Origin: Peronospora farinosa
Lineage: Eukaryota > Oomycota > Peronosporomycetes > Peronosporales > Peronosporaceae
Direction of reading: 5' to 3'
Assembly: GCA_947646735.1 (NCBI GenBank)
Contig: CANTFK010000983.1
Location: 868,001 to 932,000 of the forward strand
DNA: 64,000 bases
Below, in pieces: positions 12,091 to 22,579 of the stretch. Numbering within the stretch: the first letter of the stretch is position 1; each line of letters starts with the position of its first letter. The notes beneath the pieces are model-generated. The model did not search any database. It worked only from the letters and a program-made list of their open reading frames with translations, and had not been told where the DNA came from. A program made the position numbers and the translations under genes.

Positions 12091-12836
12091 GCCCGTGTCC
12101 TTTTTCGACTGTGCTTTCTTGACTTGTTTCCTTTAGCACACGCCAGGCAATTTATGCGTGTCAGATCAGTCAGCTTAATAGCCGACCCCGGGTCTCTGGC
12201 CATCTTGATGATAGTATCGAAACAGAGATGGCCCAAACGGCGATGAAAGTGCATCAAGGTACCACTCTGAACATCCGAATCGGATTCATATTCAGGTGAA
12301 TTAAGCACAGCCATCATCGCTTCCCGTGATGTGCTTGAAACGGTGTTACCGGGTCTCATCACCGTGACAACCAACACATTGTTGTTGCATTCAACATCCA
12401 TTACCGGTGCACCTCCGACCCCGGAGGTCAACACACGCCTCCCTCCTCGATATTCGAGTATAAATCCTTTAGCCTCGAGCTTACCATATGATATGATATT
12501 TCGCTCGAGGTTTGGAGCATACTGAACATCGAGAATCCGGATAAGGTTCACAACTCCCAGTGCGACAACTTCAATGTCGACACTTCCTTGCATGGTGATT
12601 CTTAGCACGCCTCCATCAGTGGCTGCCGTCAAACATTCACTCTGACAGTCTTTCGATTTAACCATCAGACTTAGATCATTTACCAAATGTCTGCTGGACC
12701 CACTGTCAAGGATCCAATTGTTGTCTTGAATATGTCCACCATTGTCAATTGCAAAAGTAAAGCTTGCCCTTGGTATCTTCTTCTTCAGTTGCGGGCACAT
12801 AGACCTGATGTGTCCGACTTCCCGCACTTGTAACAC
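12087..12836 (-). pseudogene. Copia-2 protease and pre-integrase domain
   Basis: The frame starts within the zinc knuckle (GHIRSMC). The aspartic protease is WILDSGSSRHLVNDLSLM (D-S-G triad intact), followed by NIISYGKLEAKGF and the gag-pre-integrase zinc motif HRRLGHL ... CLACAKGNKSRK, which leads into integrase. This part is intact but is separated from gag by the knuckle frameshift. Confidence 0.88.
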
Positions 12837-13969
12837 GTGCGCTGGTCACCTTCACCGAAGGTTGATTTTACCTTAGCCTTGACCCTGTCCTTCGGTTCCT
12901 TCCTTGTTTCGACAGCGTTTACCACATCGCGCCCAAGATTCTTTGCATGAGTGTCGATCCTTGTCGACTGCGCGAATTGAGCCAGTTCTTCAGCCTGACG
13001 TAAGGGGTCGGTACGATGCATATCCAACCTGGACAACATGGTCGTACGCATAAGCGGGTCTGCATAGTAGACGATGTTGTCAAGCACCAGGTTGTCCGCC
13101 CCTCCGCATGCATCACTCACGGCCGTCAGGTATAAGAAGTGGTCCGTTCAACTTCTGTGAGTTGCCTTTGGCGCCGTGAACAATTTCATGCTCTGGGCAG
13201 GTGATATCTTGGTGTTGAAAGTCTGAAGCAACCTTTGCATAGCATGCTCCAAGGTTTGGCTTTCAGACCACCAAGTCTCCACCTTCCGACGGTAATACAT
13301 ATGCGCCTTGCCGGCCAGATGTTGTCCCAGGACATCAACCTTGATATCCTCCGGCCACGCGAAACCACACGCACGCTCAGCAAACCCGACTTGACGGACG
13401 AATTTTTTACCCCATTCAAGGAACCCACTACCTAGTCCGTGGTATAGTTCCTTCCCGTCAAAGGATTGTAGCGCGAGCTTCCGGTGTTGTGCATCTGGCA
13501 TACCGGTAACTTGTATTCCAGGATGACCGTACATACTGTTTGGCATGCCCGCGCCTGGATGATAGTCTGCAGGTACTTCCTGCCTGTAATGTACAGGTCC
13601 AGGTCCTGCCTCCATGTTCACGTTTGCTGCAACATGTTCCGCCGGTCGACCATCAACATTCACCTGGTTGTGGCGCCTTGCCCCGAAGTATGTCGCTGGA
13701 GACACGTCCGGGGATTTCTTGGGAGGAGGGGTACGCTCCAAAGCCTGGAGAGTCATCCCCGCTCCCACTCCCAGGGCCGAACCGAAGATTGACTCCGGTG
13801 ACCCCTTGTTGCCCTTGCCGACTTGCTCGTTCTGGGAAACCTCCATCCGATTCATTCGTTCGGATAGGTCCCCGAGCATGGCCAGCCCCTTTTCCATTGC
13901 CCCCACGGGCACTGCCGACTTCTCTTCCAAGTGGTCGTTGTCGGTCTTGTTAGGACCGTCGGTCACCAC
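12785..13969 (-). pseudogene. Copia-2 gag, nonsense and frameshift
   Basis: The capsid region runs 13969-13148 (FLEWGKKFVRQVGF, GKAHMYYRRKVETWW, LLQTFNTKISPAQSMKLF) and stops at TGA 13150-13148. The homologous Copia-3 residue is tryptophan (TWAEHFLYM), so this is a TGG-to-TGA change. The same frame then continues in 13120-12785 (YLTAVSDACGGADNLVLDN) to a zinc knuckle beginning CYKCGKS. A frameshift of one base inside the knuckle (about 12815) moves GHIRSMC into the next frame. Confidence 0.88.
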
Positions 13970-14012
13970 AACGGGTCCAGCTTTAGTAGCTGTACCGGCA
14001 TCTCACTCGATT

Positions 14013-14024
14013 GGGCTCATAACC
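14013..14024 (-). other. Copia-2 primer binding site, initiator-tRNA anticodon type
   Basis: Directly inside the 5' LTR the plus strand reads GGGCTCATAACC, which matches the anticodon stem-loop of eukaryotic initiator tRNA-Met (anticodon CAT at 14018-14020). The minus strand is therefore complementary to the middle, not the 3' end, of the tRNA. This resembles Drosophila copia, which primes from a cleaved half of initiator tRNA. A similar sequence lies next to Copia-3 (18530-18539). Confidence 0.75.
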
Positions 14025-14411
14025 TGTTTTAAGTAGATGGTAGTTGCACTTGTGCAGAGGTAGTTAGAAGTAAAAGTGAATGTATTAGAATGTTATCTTC
14101 GTTCGCTAACACATGCACTGCAACTTCACCATAACATGTTTGCGTCCGTCTTCTACGTCGTCGTCATGTCGCTCAACGGTCATGTCGCCACCTCGTCCCA
14201 TCACCTGGTCCGATCTTACCGTAACGCCTGTCACGACACTTGTCACTGTCGTAGCCTCGTCTCACCATCTGTCACCATCGTAGCCTCGTCTCACCACATG
14301 TTAAGATATGTGTGAATTTGACCAATCAGGTGTCACCGTCATATGTTATACCTGTTGAACCTGTAACATAACAATGACAGACAAGACGTTTCTAAACAGG
14401 CATTTCTAACA
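14025..14411 (-). repeat. Copia-2 5' LTR (387 bp)
   Basis: On the minus strand it begins TGTTAGAAATGCCTG and ends CTACTTAAAACA. It lacks the 11-bp stretch (TATAATACAAC) present in the 3' LTR. Confidence 0.92.
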
Positions 14412-15448
14412 TCTATTTCACCCCCGAAGCGAGGGCGAGAAGGGGGCATCTCTTTGCATGATAGTCTCAGCTCAAATGGCCGTGAAGCAAAACTGACAAA
14501 TGTTTTTCTAATTTTACGCGCTCCTGCTCGCCTTTTGTTGTCTACGTGTCCGCCGGCATATTTGCCTTTTTTCGCACTTTTCATAGACGAAACGAGGCGG
14601 ATGGGATCATCAACAGCCCAAGTGTATATTCATAGTCCTTCGCTCTCCAGCATCAGACTTGACGCCGCCACTACATCATAGCCTCCAATCATGTCGCCAA
14701 GGTGCTGTTTTTTGTCGCGCTATGCGCGTTTCCTGCCAGGAGCATAGAAAACGTAGAATCAATGCTTTGAGAGCTCAAACTATCCAGGTATGTTGAACGC
14801 AGATAACCTTTTCTCGATCAAGCGGCAAGACGTGACACCGAGTGGCCAAAGCAATGGCGAAGTGATGAGGCTTATGATTAGCCTCCTCACTTCACCATTG
14901 ATTTGGGTTCCACTTAAGAGAATCGCTACCAGGCTGACCAGTTCAACGCAAGGTATCGCAAAAGCCTTTTCAAAACGTCAGCTACGATGGTGACGGTTGT
15001 GGCGGAGAATTACAGATGTGTTTTGGTATCTCAAGCTCGACAAGATACAAGGCGACTATCTCGACCATTTAATATTTCTCTTGTGGCGCAATTTGTCGAG
15101 GCAACCGTACACAAGGACCAAGTTACTAGCAAAATATTCGTCACCATGCTTCGTAAGCTCGAAGATGATGCTACTCTTGCTTCTAGAGGCGCCAACTGAC
15201 AATCGACAGGATCGGCGGCGTCATCTGCTTGGACCTTAAGGGCCCAATGACGCCGCAGGATCGCCTCGGCAATCGATATTTGGTCAATTCATAAACTATA
15301 AGTCGAACTACTGCAGTGTGTTCCTCGCGCGCCAGAATGACGCGGCGTCGAAGACGTTTGAAGCGTTTCTCTTCCACTTTTATAAGCTCTTCCTTTGTAA
15401 AAGTCAAGTGCTGCGAGGGATGGCGGTGGCGAGTACGCCAACGATGAC

Positions 15449-16813
15449 TTGTTCTGCAAGCGCACAGATGTCGTGCGCCAAGTTTCGGAAGCGCGCATCC
15501 AGGCATCATGTGGCAAGGCAGAGAGGATCAACTGGACGGTGCTAAAAAACATCGCACGCAGCATGATGTTCGCGTGCGCGCTGCCTTTGCAGTTCTGGGG
15601 TGACGCGGTGCAGTACGCCGTCTACATCTTGAATCGAAGTCCACGCGAGCGAACGCGAAGAGAGCGTCGCCTATCGAGGTGCGGACGGGAAAGGCACCGG
15701 ACCTGCGGAGCATCGCCGTCTTCGGATCGTCGTGTAGCGCTATCGCGACCTGTGCAAGAGCTCGCTGCAGCAGCGATCGAAGACTGGCATCATCGTGGGC
15801 ATGATCGAGGAGACGAAAGGGTACAAAGTCCTCCTCAAGCAAGAGAACAAGGTGGTCTTTAAACAACACTTGAAGAACATATCTACGCTGTCCAATGTGC
15901 AAAATGCACAACAGGAGCGCGCGATGAAGGTAGGCGATCGAGACGACGAAGCGGAAGGGACAGCGCCAACGGTAGAGGCTGCAGTGGCGATCTGCGACGA
16001 AAAATGGAGCAGCGCAAGATGGTGGAGGTGCTCGCAAGAAGACCAAGAATCCGTGGACACGACAAGCGCACAAGACACGCAGCGCATCGAATTGCGAGCA
16101 ATCAGCTGCACTTTAGGAGGGCGAGATGCGAGCGATGAGGTGGTTATCGTATTTCTTAAGCGCGATCCACACAACTATGGAGAGGCCATGCGCAGCACGA
16201 AGCGCGAGAAATGACAGACATCTATGCAAGAGGAGATCGCCGCGCTCAAGAGCAACGACGTGTGGCGCGCCACGAAGCGCAGCCCGAGTGTGAACGCTTT
16301 CCACTCTAAGGGGTCTTTAAGACCAAGACGGGAGCCCACGGAGAGCTCGAGCGATACTTTTCGAGGCTTGTAGTATGCGGCAATGAGCAAGTGCTCGACA
16401 TCGATGACAATCGGACCTTTGCCGCTGTGATGGACATCTCAACGGTAAAGTTCGTGCTGGCGCTCACAGCGACGTGGGGCAGGCCCGCCAAGCACGGAGA
16501 CATCCCGAACGCATACGTGCGTGCCGAGAAGGAAGCACACCTCTAAATCTGCTTGCAGGTGCCACACGGTATGGCACGTGTCGGAGAGAACTCTGCGCGA
16601 CATCGGTGCTACGCATCCAGGCGAGGTCGTCTTAGAGCTGAGGAGAAGCCTGTACGGGATGAAGCAAGCCGGGCGCCTCTGGAGACAGTACTCCATGCGC
16701 GACTCAGAAATGCAGGGTACATGCGCTGCTTATCAGGCATGTGTCTGTACCACAAGTGCGACGGCGGTGAGCTGGTCGTCGAGGCGCAGTTTCGAGGCCA
16801 TAGCCGCGATTAG
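15449..16813 (+). pseudogene. Copia-1 unit B integrase and reverse transcriptase remnants
   Basis: Integrase core residues are readable in 15449-15862 (VRQVSEARIQASCGKAERIN, FWGDAVQYAVYILNRSP). Linker sequence follows in a shifted frame (EETKGYKVLLKQENKVVFKQ), then RT pieces: LRRSLYGMKQAGRLWRQ near 16630-16690. The YVDD catalytic box expected downstream is absent, and the sequence is unrecognisable after about 16.83 kb. Multiple frameshifts and stops make it non-functional. Confidence 0.8.
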
Positions 16814-17069
16814 TTCATGTTTCGTGTACCCAGCTTTTCAGGAAGACGAAAACAGATTTTGTACCCAGCGGAAGCATAAGGATAAACCACCGTTTAAAAA
16901 CGTGCTTTTAAATAGTGTGGTGGCCACTATCTTGTTGAGCTTCGAACGATAAAAAAGCTTCTACGAATTTAAACCATTTTCCACCACTGCGCAATTGAAA
17001 CTCGTTCAGAGGTTTGTGTCCCCCATCAAGTCAACACCGCGTTCGGCTTCCTTGCTTCGACTGCGTGTT

Positions 17070-18447
17070 TCGCGTCTGCTTACGCCTCGAGACATGACAC
17101 GCACGACATGCGCTTCTTGCTGGTCAGTAGAATACCTGACGAAGGATAGCGCGCCATACGCAAGATCGTATAGAGCGCTAGGTGGCCGAGTTGCTGGTGT
17201 CAGTGCAGCAGAGAGGCTTCATGCACGCCGTCTGCATCAGCATCCATCGCACGTGCTTCAAGCGCGGCCATAATCGCCTCTTTAGCGCTGTGCCTCCCGC
17301 GTGTCTCTGTCGTCTCAACGCACAGCCCGTTGCTGTCAATCGCGACGTCGAACACGACTGTACCGTCGCTGCGCCGCTCTAGCGCGCGTTTGTTGCCGTC
17401 GTACATAAAGGCAAACCCTTTGCTCTCCAGCTTCCCGTACGAGACGATGTTCTTCGCCAGACGCGGCGCACGCCAACTCCATAGCGTAATGCAAATAGTC
17501 GGACCGCGTCGGGTCGTACTTCGCCCGCACGACATTCAGTCAGCTCAGGTGACACGTGTTGCACGATGTTTTCGAGCACAAGCGAAACGACGCCACCGCG
17601 CGCTCGATGACGGCTACCATGTAAAGAAAGTGCTCGGCCCAGGTGCGTCGCGCTTCTTTCTTTGCCTTAAACATCTTCATGGCCTGCCTCGCCGTGATCT
17701 TCGTCTTGAACGTTAGGTGCAGCTGCTTCATGACGTGTTCGATTCTTGGCTGCTTCACATATTAATTGTCGATCTGTTTGTGATAAAAGCGCTTCGAAGT
17801 ACCGGCCAAGGAGTGGCCAAGGTGGTCAACCTTCACTTCCTCCGTCCACGAAAAGTACATGACGCTTCAGCGAGGATCACGGCGCGCATGAAGGTGCGTT
17901 TCCATTCAAAGAACTTGCATCGAAGAACCTGCTCCCGAGACCTTTGTAGAGCTCCGTCCCATCGAACTTGCGAGTGTTGAGTCTTGGCTGACTCGTGGTC
18001 CGCATTCCGTAGTTGCCTATCCTTCCGCCGTGTGCGTTGAAGGTGGCGGCACTTCTTGACGCGCGCGGCGATGGGGCTCGGCTGCTCGTGCCGGCATGCG
18101 ATGCTAAGCTAACGGCTGTCCGCGCGGCGGCGCGAGCGAAGCGAAGATCGACTTGCCGTCAACGAGCGCGCGCGAGGTGCTTCTGGTTTCTTTTCCAGCA
18201 GCCCAAGCGCGTTTATGGTCATGGGGCGTCCACGCATGTTCGCTCTAAGCTTGGACGCAAACATGCCACTCTTGACAGCTCCAAGCATCCTCTCGTCTTC
18301 GTCCCGGACGCGCTGCGAAGACTCGAGCTTCGCCAGGCGTTCGGTCACTGCGGCGAGGGCCGCGAGGATCTTGTCATCGGTCGCCTCGCCCCTTTTGCGG
18401 GCGGACGGTTCTTCGACGGCTACTGGCGTGTTCACCGATGAGGGCAC
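17070..18447 (-). pseudogene. Copia-3 gag and pre-integrase remnant
   Basis: Minus-strand pieces align in order with Copia-2: gag N-terminus 18447-18109, gag core 17758-17540 (FKTKITARQAMKMFKAKK, TWAEHFLYM), post-protease segment 17535-17200 (NIVSYGKLESKGFAFMYDGN), and the pre-integrase zinc region to about 17070 (LGHLALYTILRMARYP). The protease and knuckle are deleted or scrambled, and integrase onward is missing. Between about 16831 and 17070 nothing is recognisable. Confidence 0.75.
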
Positions 18448-18541
18448 ACGAACTGGCTAGCCACGCCCTGGCACAGCTCGTGGGACACCTTCTGGTGTCT
18501 TGGTGGTCGCATCAGTTTCTCTATACATTGGGCTCATAAAA

Positions 18542-19664
18542 TGTTGGTAAGCAAGCCTGTTGTAGTAGGAAGACGATAAGATTATGTATATTGATTGCTT
18601 TGTTTTTGTCTACCTGTCTCCTATCCACTATTTCTCCAAACACTCTGTACTCCAACCAAGATTATTGATAGTCAACTTGTCTACCACCCACTTGCACTTA
18701 CCATCCATGATCAGATAACGGCTGGTACTAATCGCAACTCACAATCTTTAACCTCAGCTTCAAACAGCAGCTGTAACAGGGCATCTAGTTACACGTAAAC
18801 ATTAAGTAATATACTTAATGTTTGGTCTAAAAGTATCCATGATTATTTTTGACCTGTCACTTGGGTGCGATACACAAACGTGATCCACCCTCGTGAATGT
18901 GATATCCATTTATGGATTCACATGAGAAGGGATGACGCTAGTTGAAGCTAGGCATCGCGACGTCTCAGAAGGACGTCAGTCGCAAGTTTAAATCTAGATT
19001 TAAATTCATGCGACAGGATACGCTTCTAAAGAGTCGCGTATCCGATCTATATACATATATAGCCAATCAGTAGTTAAATATATATTTAATTATAATTCAT
19101 TAAATATAGCTCAGTCTTGAATTTGCTAAATCGAAAGCACCGCGCACGAGAAGTTGAAAGCTTCTGCATGACGCCGGTGACTTCTTGTTTTAGAAGTTCG
19201 TTGCACTCTCGCTTAAGCGAGAGGCAACTGGTGGTACGATTGCTTAAGCAGTCGACCAACCGCATAACCACCCTCGCACGCGAAGGTAAGACGGTCTAAC
19301 CGCTTCCTCGCTTGTGCTGAAATTGTGTGCTAGTAGCACGAGGCAACTTCGTAGAAGTGCCCGTCTACAGCAGCAAATGCAACAAGTGAGTACGGGCTAC
19401 AATATTCACTGCATCTCCCCTAAACGTACATTGGCACGCACAATCACTCGCTCTTCATCAGTCTGTTATCGTGTCGATCCTACTTTAGCTCAACTAGCAA
19501 ATCGTATCAAGCTACGCTATCTTGCGCTTGCTTGCAGCAGGACACGACAGCGACAGAAACAATATAGCTGCATTGCTCTCTGTGTGTGATTTTATCCTAC
19601 TTCTACTAAAATGTTTATTCCTCGTCATACTCACCACCTTTGTTCTATGTAATGCTTGGTAACA
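18542..19664 (-). repeat. Probable Copia-3 5' LTR, interrupted by a solo Gypsy LTR
   Basis: An initiator-tRNA-type site (GGGCTCATAA, 18530-18539) lies just left of TGTTGGTAAGCAAG at 18542, matching the position and start of the Copia-2 LTR end. The LTR is interrupted at 18772-19369 by a solo Gypsy-1 LTR. The outer end (TAACA at 19660-19664) is a guess from the Copia LTR terminus; the 3' LTR is absent. Confidence 0.4.
18772..19369 (+). repeat. Solo LTR of the Gypsy-1 family
   Basis: 598 bp, starting TGTAACAGGGCATC and ending GTCTACA, nearly identical to the Gypsy-1 LTR at 6336-6933 in opposite orientation. It is flanked by a perfect 5-bp duplication GCAGC (18767-18771 and 19370-19374). A solo LTR with intact duplication records insertion of a full element followed by LTR-LTR recombination. 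Confidence 0.95.
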
Positions 19665-19781
19665 ACAATGTTCCAGCCACTAGTAAAGCCACAAATGGCT
19701 GGAACTTGAAAACGTTAAGCATACTGTCGCCGACATCACTTGATTGTAGCAAGGGAGTCTCATGTATTGACAAGCCCGCAA

Positions 19782-21474
19782 TTACCGTAAAAACGCAACT
19801 CGCTTTAAAATTGCATCCGTATCACGTGGCATGCGCATTGAGACGAAATCCCCACGAGCCACAGCCGCATCAACTGCGAGGCGATCGATACCGTCCTCAG
19901 CCACTAAACTTGCAAGCAGGAGGTCATCCTCAGGAGACCACATGCTTAATGGCATTGCGCCTTTCAAAAAGTTTTCAGCTACTTTTGCGTCGCCGCTACA
20001 ATAGTACAATGCATGGACTACTGTCAGCATGTCTTGGTGCGTTCTAAATTGTAGATCGCAGATAATTTGATCAGTGTCTTTATCTGTAGCATGCTCCACC
20101 GTCTTCAGTTGCTGTGAGCCTTCTTCCAATTGAGCTGCTGTAGAGACGCCAACGTCAATTGGATGGGTGACTGCGAGCCCAATGCTGCTTGCTTGGGCTT
20201 CTGCTGGAACAGGTACCAAGGAAGGCTCAAAGAACCTTTGCAGTTTTCGTCTCTTCGCATAGTCTCTGGCCAACTCGGTCCAGGTACTGTGGAAAAAGAC
20301 GCCGTTATTTTTACCAGTCTTGCTCTCAACACTGTCGGCATCACTACCCTCCGTGCCTTGGCGCAATAGGCTGGACTCACCGCTGATAGCGGCCTCGCTG
20401 CTTGGGGTAATGCGCTTGCGTTTTTGCTGCTTTCTATCTGCACTTTGGTCACCTGTCTCTAAGTCTTCTGGGGTGGCTTGAACAATCGGAACCTCTAATG
20501 CCGCTGGGACAACTGGCATAGCTGGAGGAGGTCGAGTTAGAGATGCAGCTAGGGTGGGAGACGTGATGCCTCCAGATAACTCTTCACTTTTTTGGAGACT
20601 CTGAAAGATTCTCAACGGAGACGTGGGCTTCCTGGACCGGGTCCTCACGTCTCTTCGGCTACATTTCTTCTCTCCTCGACCCTCAAATTGGAGCGCGTCA
20701 TATGTCATAGATCGACTATTGCAACCTGTAGCAATTAAAGTATGTCGTGACGCATGTGTTGACGTCACTGACTCCTGAGGCGCGACATTTTGTATTCCCG
20801 TCGAGTTAAGATCAGACTGCATTTCTTCTGTCACTTTTTCCTCTTGTGCTGCTCCTTCTTGCTCCAGCATCCACTCTCTTGTTAACGCCTACCAATTTAA
20901 CCACAAGAGTCTCGAAAAAAAGTCAGTCTCGTATCGTCACGATAAGTAGCAACCTGTCTCTTCCTACCGCAGCCTTTGTCATGATGCTACGCTGTTCAAT
21001 CAGTGTCTTCCGCTGCAGCTGTTTCCTAAAATGCTCATGCATGCTCTGAGCTGAGTGAAACGTCACTTTCTCCTTTTCTGCTCTTCTCCACACGCTCTCT
21101 GCTAATGGCTGCATGGATCTCCACCCTCTTAATTTGGCAAAGTGCATCATTCTAGCATCGTCTATCACCGTATATTTCCTTCTTCCTTGTCGTTTAGCAT
21201 CTTGATTGTTCTTTTCAATTGTAAATATATTGCCAGAGTATTGCAATGGATTTTGTCGCGACTCCAACGCGATCGATTGTTTAACAAAGTCCGTCGAGAT
21301 CCACTCTGGATGTCTTGCATCCAGCGTCTCATTGTTTACAAGCTGCATCGCACCTGCAGGTGTAATCGACACGACGCCCCCATTACTTTCAATAAGATGC
21401 GTAAGCTCTGCTTTTTCTTCAGTCGAGAGCATGCGGGACATGTAGAACCGCAGCTCGTGGAATAGCGGCGGCAT
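19782..21474 (-). CDS. RAP1/TERF2IP-like telomere protein (BRCT, Myb, RCT)
   Basis: Two exons: 21474-20968 and 20888-19782, with a 79-nt intron (GTAGG...GGTAG), phase 0, giving 537 aa. Residues 1-85 form a BRCT-like domain (FYMSRMLSTEEKAELTHLI, EWISTDFVKQSI). Residues 99-157 form a RAP1-type Myb domain (RRKYTVIDDARMMHFAKLRG). After a disordered, Ser/Glu/Thr-rich middle with a basic patch (KRRKLQRFF), the last 95 residues resemble the RAP1 C-terminal domain (DMLTVVHALYYCSGD, MWSPEDDLLL, AILKRVAFLR). That order is diagnostic of RAP1, a shelterin-type protein that in animals binds TRF2 through RCT. Telomeric function here is inferred. The start at 21474 opens directly into the BRCT fold. Confidence 0.8.
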
Positions 21475-22579
21475 TCTGGATGGCTTGAAAAATAGGGTCT
21501 CAGATAGGGGTTTGCGGTCTAAAACTCTAAAATGTCATATATTAGGGATTTCGGTGTAGGGGTATAACATATCACGATATCTTATTAGTACCTTAATGCT
21601 AAATCGCACATCCTGCCAGATCATAGTACCACCTTTTCCAAGGGGTAAGTGGACAGTATCAAGCACTTTGAAATATCGCAGTTAAAAGCGAAGCCGTGAT
21701 CTTGCACTGTAATACGAGGCATAAAGCTGCATTGTATGAAAAGAAAGAGAATAACGAAGTTACAACTAAAAGTAACAAAGTATCTACTTTTTTGCGATGC
21801 TTTGCATGGCATCCTTGCATAATGTTTTCGATTGCTTCCATGTAGCTAATTTCTCTAGAACGGGAAGAAAACAAAGGTGTCCAACAGAAGATTCTAGCGC
21901 AAAGTAGAAATGACAACTTCAAGTATAGGCGGCCATTCGACTTGGGTGTAAGGCAGCAATTGAGACATAGAGCTACACACTTCCAGAAGAGCATTTTTCT
22001 TATCCAGTGATTCAAAGTAAACATACGAATTACTGTTCAAGCATGTAGCAGCTAGTATACTTTGCAGCCATTACACATGTATTGCAGTTGCAGCTCTCCC
22101 ACCTTTGCCTTCGCTATCGTTCACCCCAGAAACAAATACAAGCAAACATCATTGATTGATTGAGGCTTTTTCAAGACCAAACAAAGAACAACCAGTGCTT
22201 AAATGTCTCTTCACACGGTGTCGTATATCTGCATGTCTTCTACATTTTGGCTGGTTGTAGCATTGATCTACAAGTTGCAGCAACTTGTGCGTTAAAAGTT
22301 GATAGATATGACAAATTTTTGCTTAAAACAGGTAAATCCAGCGCCTTGTTTATGGTTAACCATCTTAGGTGTCTGACTCTCCCAAAAACTATTGTCAAAC
22401 CTTATACGTTTTGATCATGCTATTTACGGCATAAACTATTATCCTATCACCTGTGTAAATGAATCTACCTGTAATACTATAATATCGATACATGCTAGAG
22501 CTAGTCGCAACAATACCACAGAATACGCACTCTATCGCAGTCGTAAACGCTCTTGATTCTCCTTTTCTCTCTGTCCATA
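21475..22579. other. Intergenic region between divergent RAP1-like and PX genes
   Basis: About 1.1 kb separates two divergent starts. A 121-codon minus-strand frame (22024-21659) with hydrophobic stretches was not recognised and has no visible support. Otherwise the region is AT-rich and non-coding and presumably holds both promoters. Confidence 0.5.

Larger units (their letters stand above)
9101..14411 (-). mobile_element. Copia-2, complete Ty1/Copia retrotransposon with target duplication
   Basis: LTRs 14411-14025 (5') and 9498-9101 (3') bound a minus-strand gag-pol. The target duplication TCTAT is present on both sides (9096-9100 and 14412-14416), and Copia-1 unit A carries the empty site (7355 region). 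LTRs differ by about four substitutions plus one 11-bp indel, which indicates a recent insertion. The element nevertheless carries several disabling changes: a TGA at 13148, a frameshift in the zinc knuckle, and TAGs at 10816 and 10330. Confidence 0.95.
8675..16830 (+). mobile_element. Copia-1 unit B, interrupted by Copia-2 (9101-14411)
   Basis: Bases 8675-9100 continued at 14417-15540 repeat unit A (6934-8483) almost exactly; removing Copia-2 and one TCTAT restores colinearity. Unlike unit A, unit B continues into integrase and reverse transcriptase. The two units therefore share the LTR at 8675 as 3' LTR of A and 5' LTR of B, as produced by unequal LTR-LTR recombination. Similarity ends in RT near 16.8 kb, and no 3' LTR was found. 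Confidence 0.7.

Noticed and set aside
14011..14024. Initiator tRNA gene fragment
   Set aside because: Only the anticodon-arm match is present, placed exactly beside an LTR; it is a primer binding site.
6336..19369. The two inverted Gypsy LTRs as ends of one composite element
   Set aside because: The right LTR has its own perfect GCAGC duplication and the left one is the 5' LTR of a minus-strand element, so they are independent insertions.
20105..20452. Minus-strand 115-codon ORF inside the RAP1-like gene
   Set aside because: Out-of-frame shadow of exon 2, which carries the RCT domain in the accepted frame.
21475..21580. Telomere-like TTAGGG stretches upstream of the RAP1-like gene
   Set aside because: Only isolated imperfect matches (ATTAGGGA, GTAGGGG); no tandem TTTAGGG units.
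21659..22024. 121-codon minus-strand ORF in the RAP1-PX intergenic region
   Set aside because: No motif, AT-rich hydrophobic composition typical of non-coding sequence, and it lies in the promoter region.
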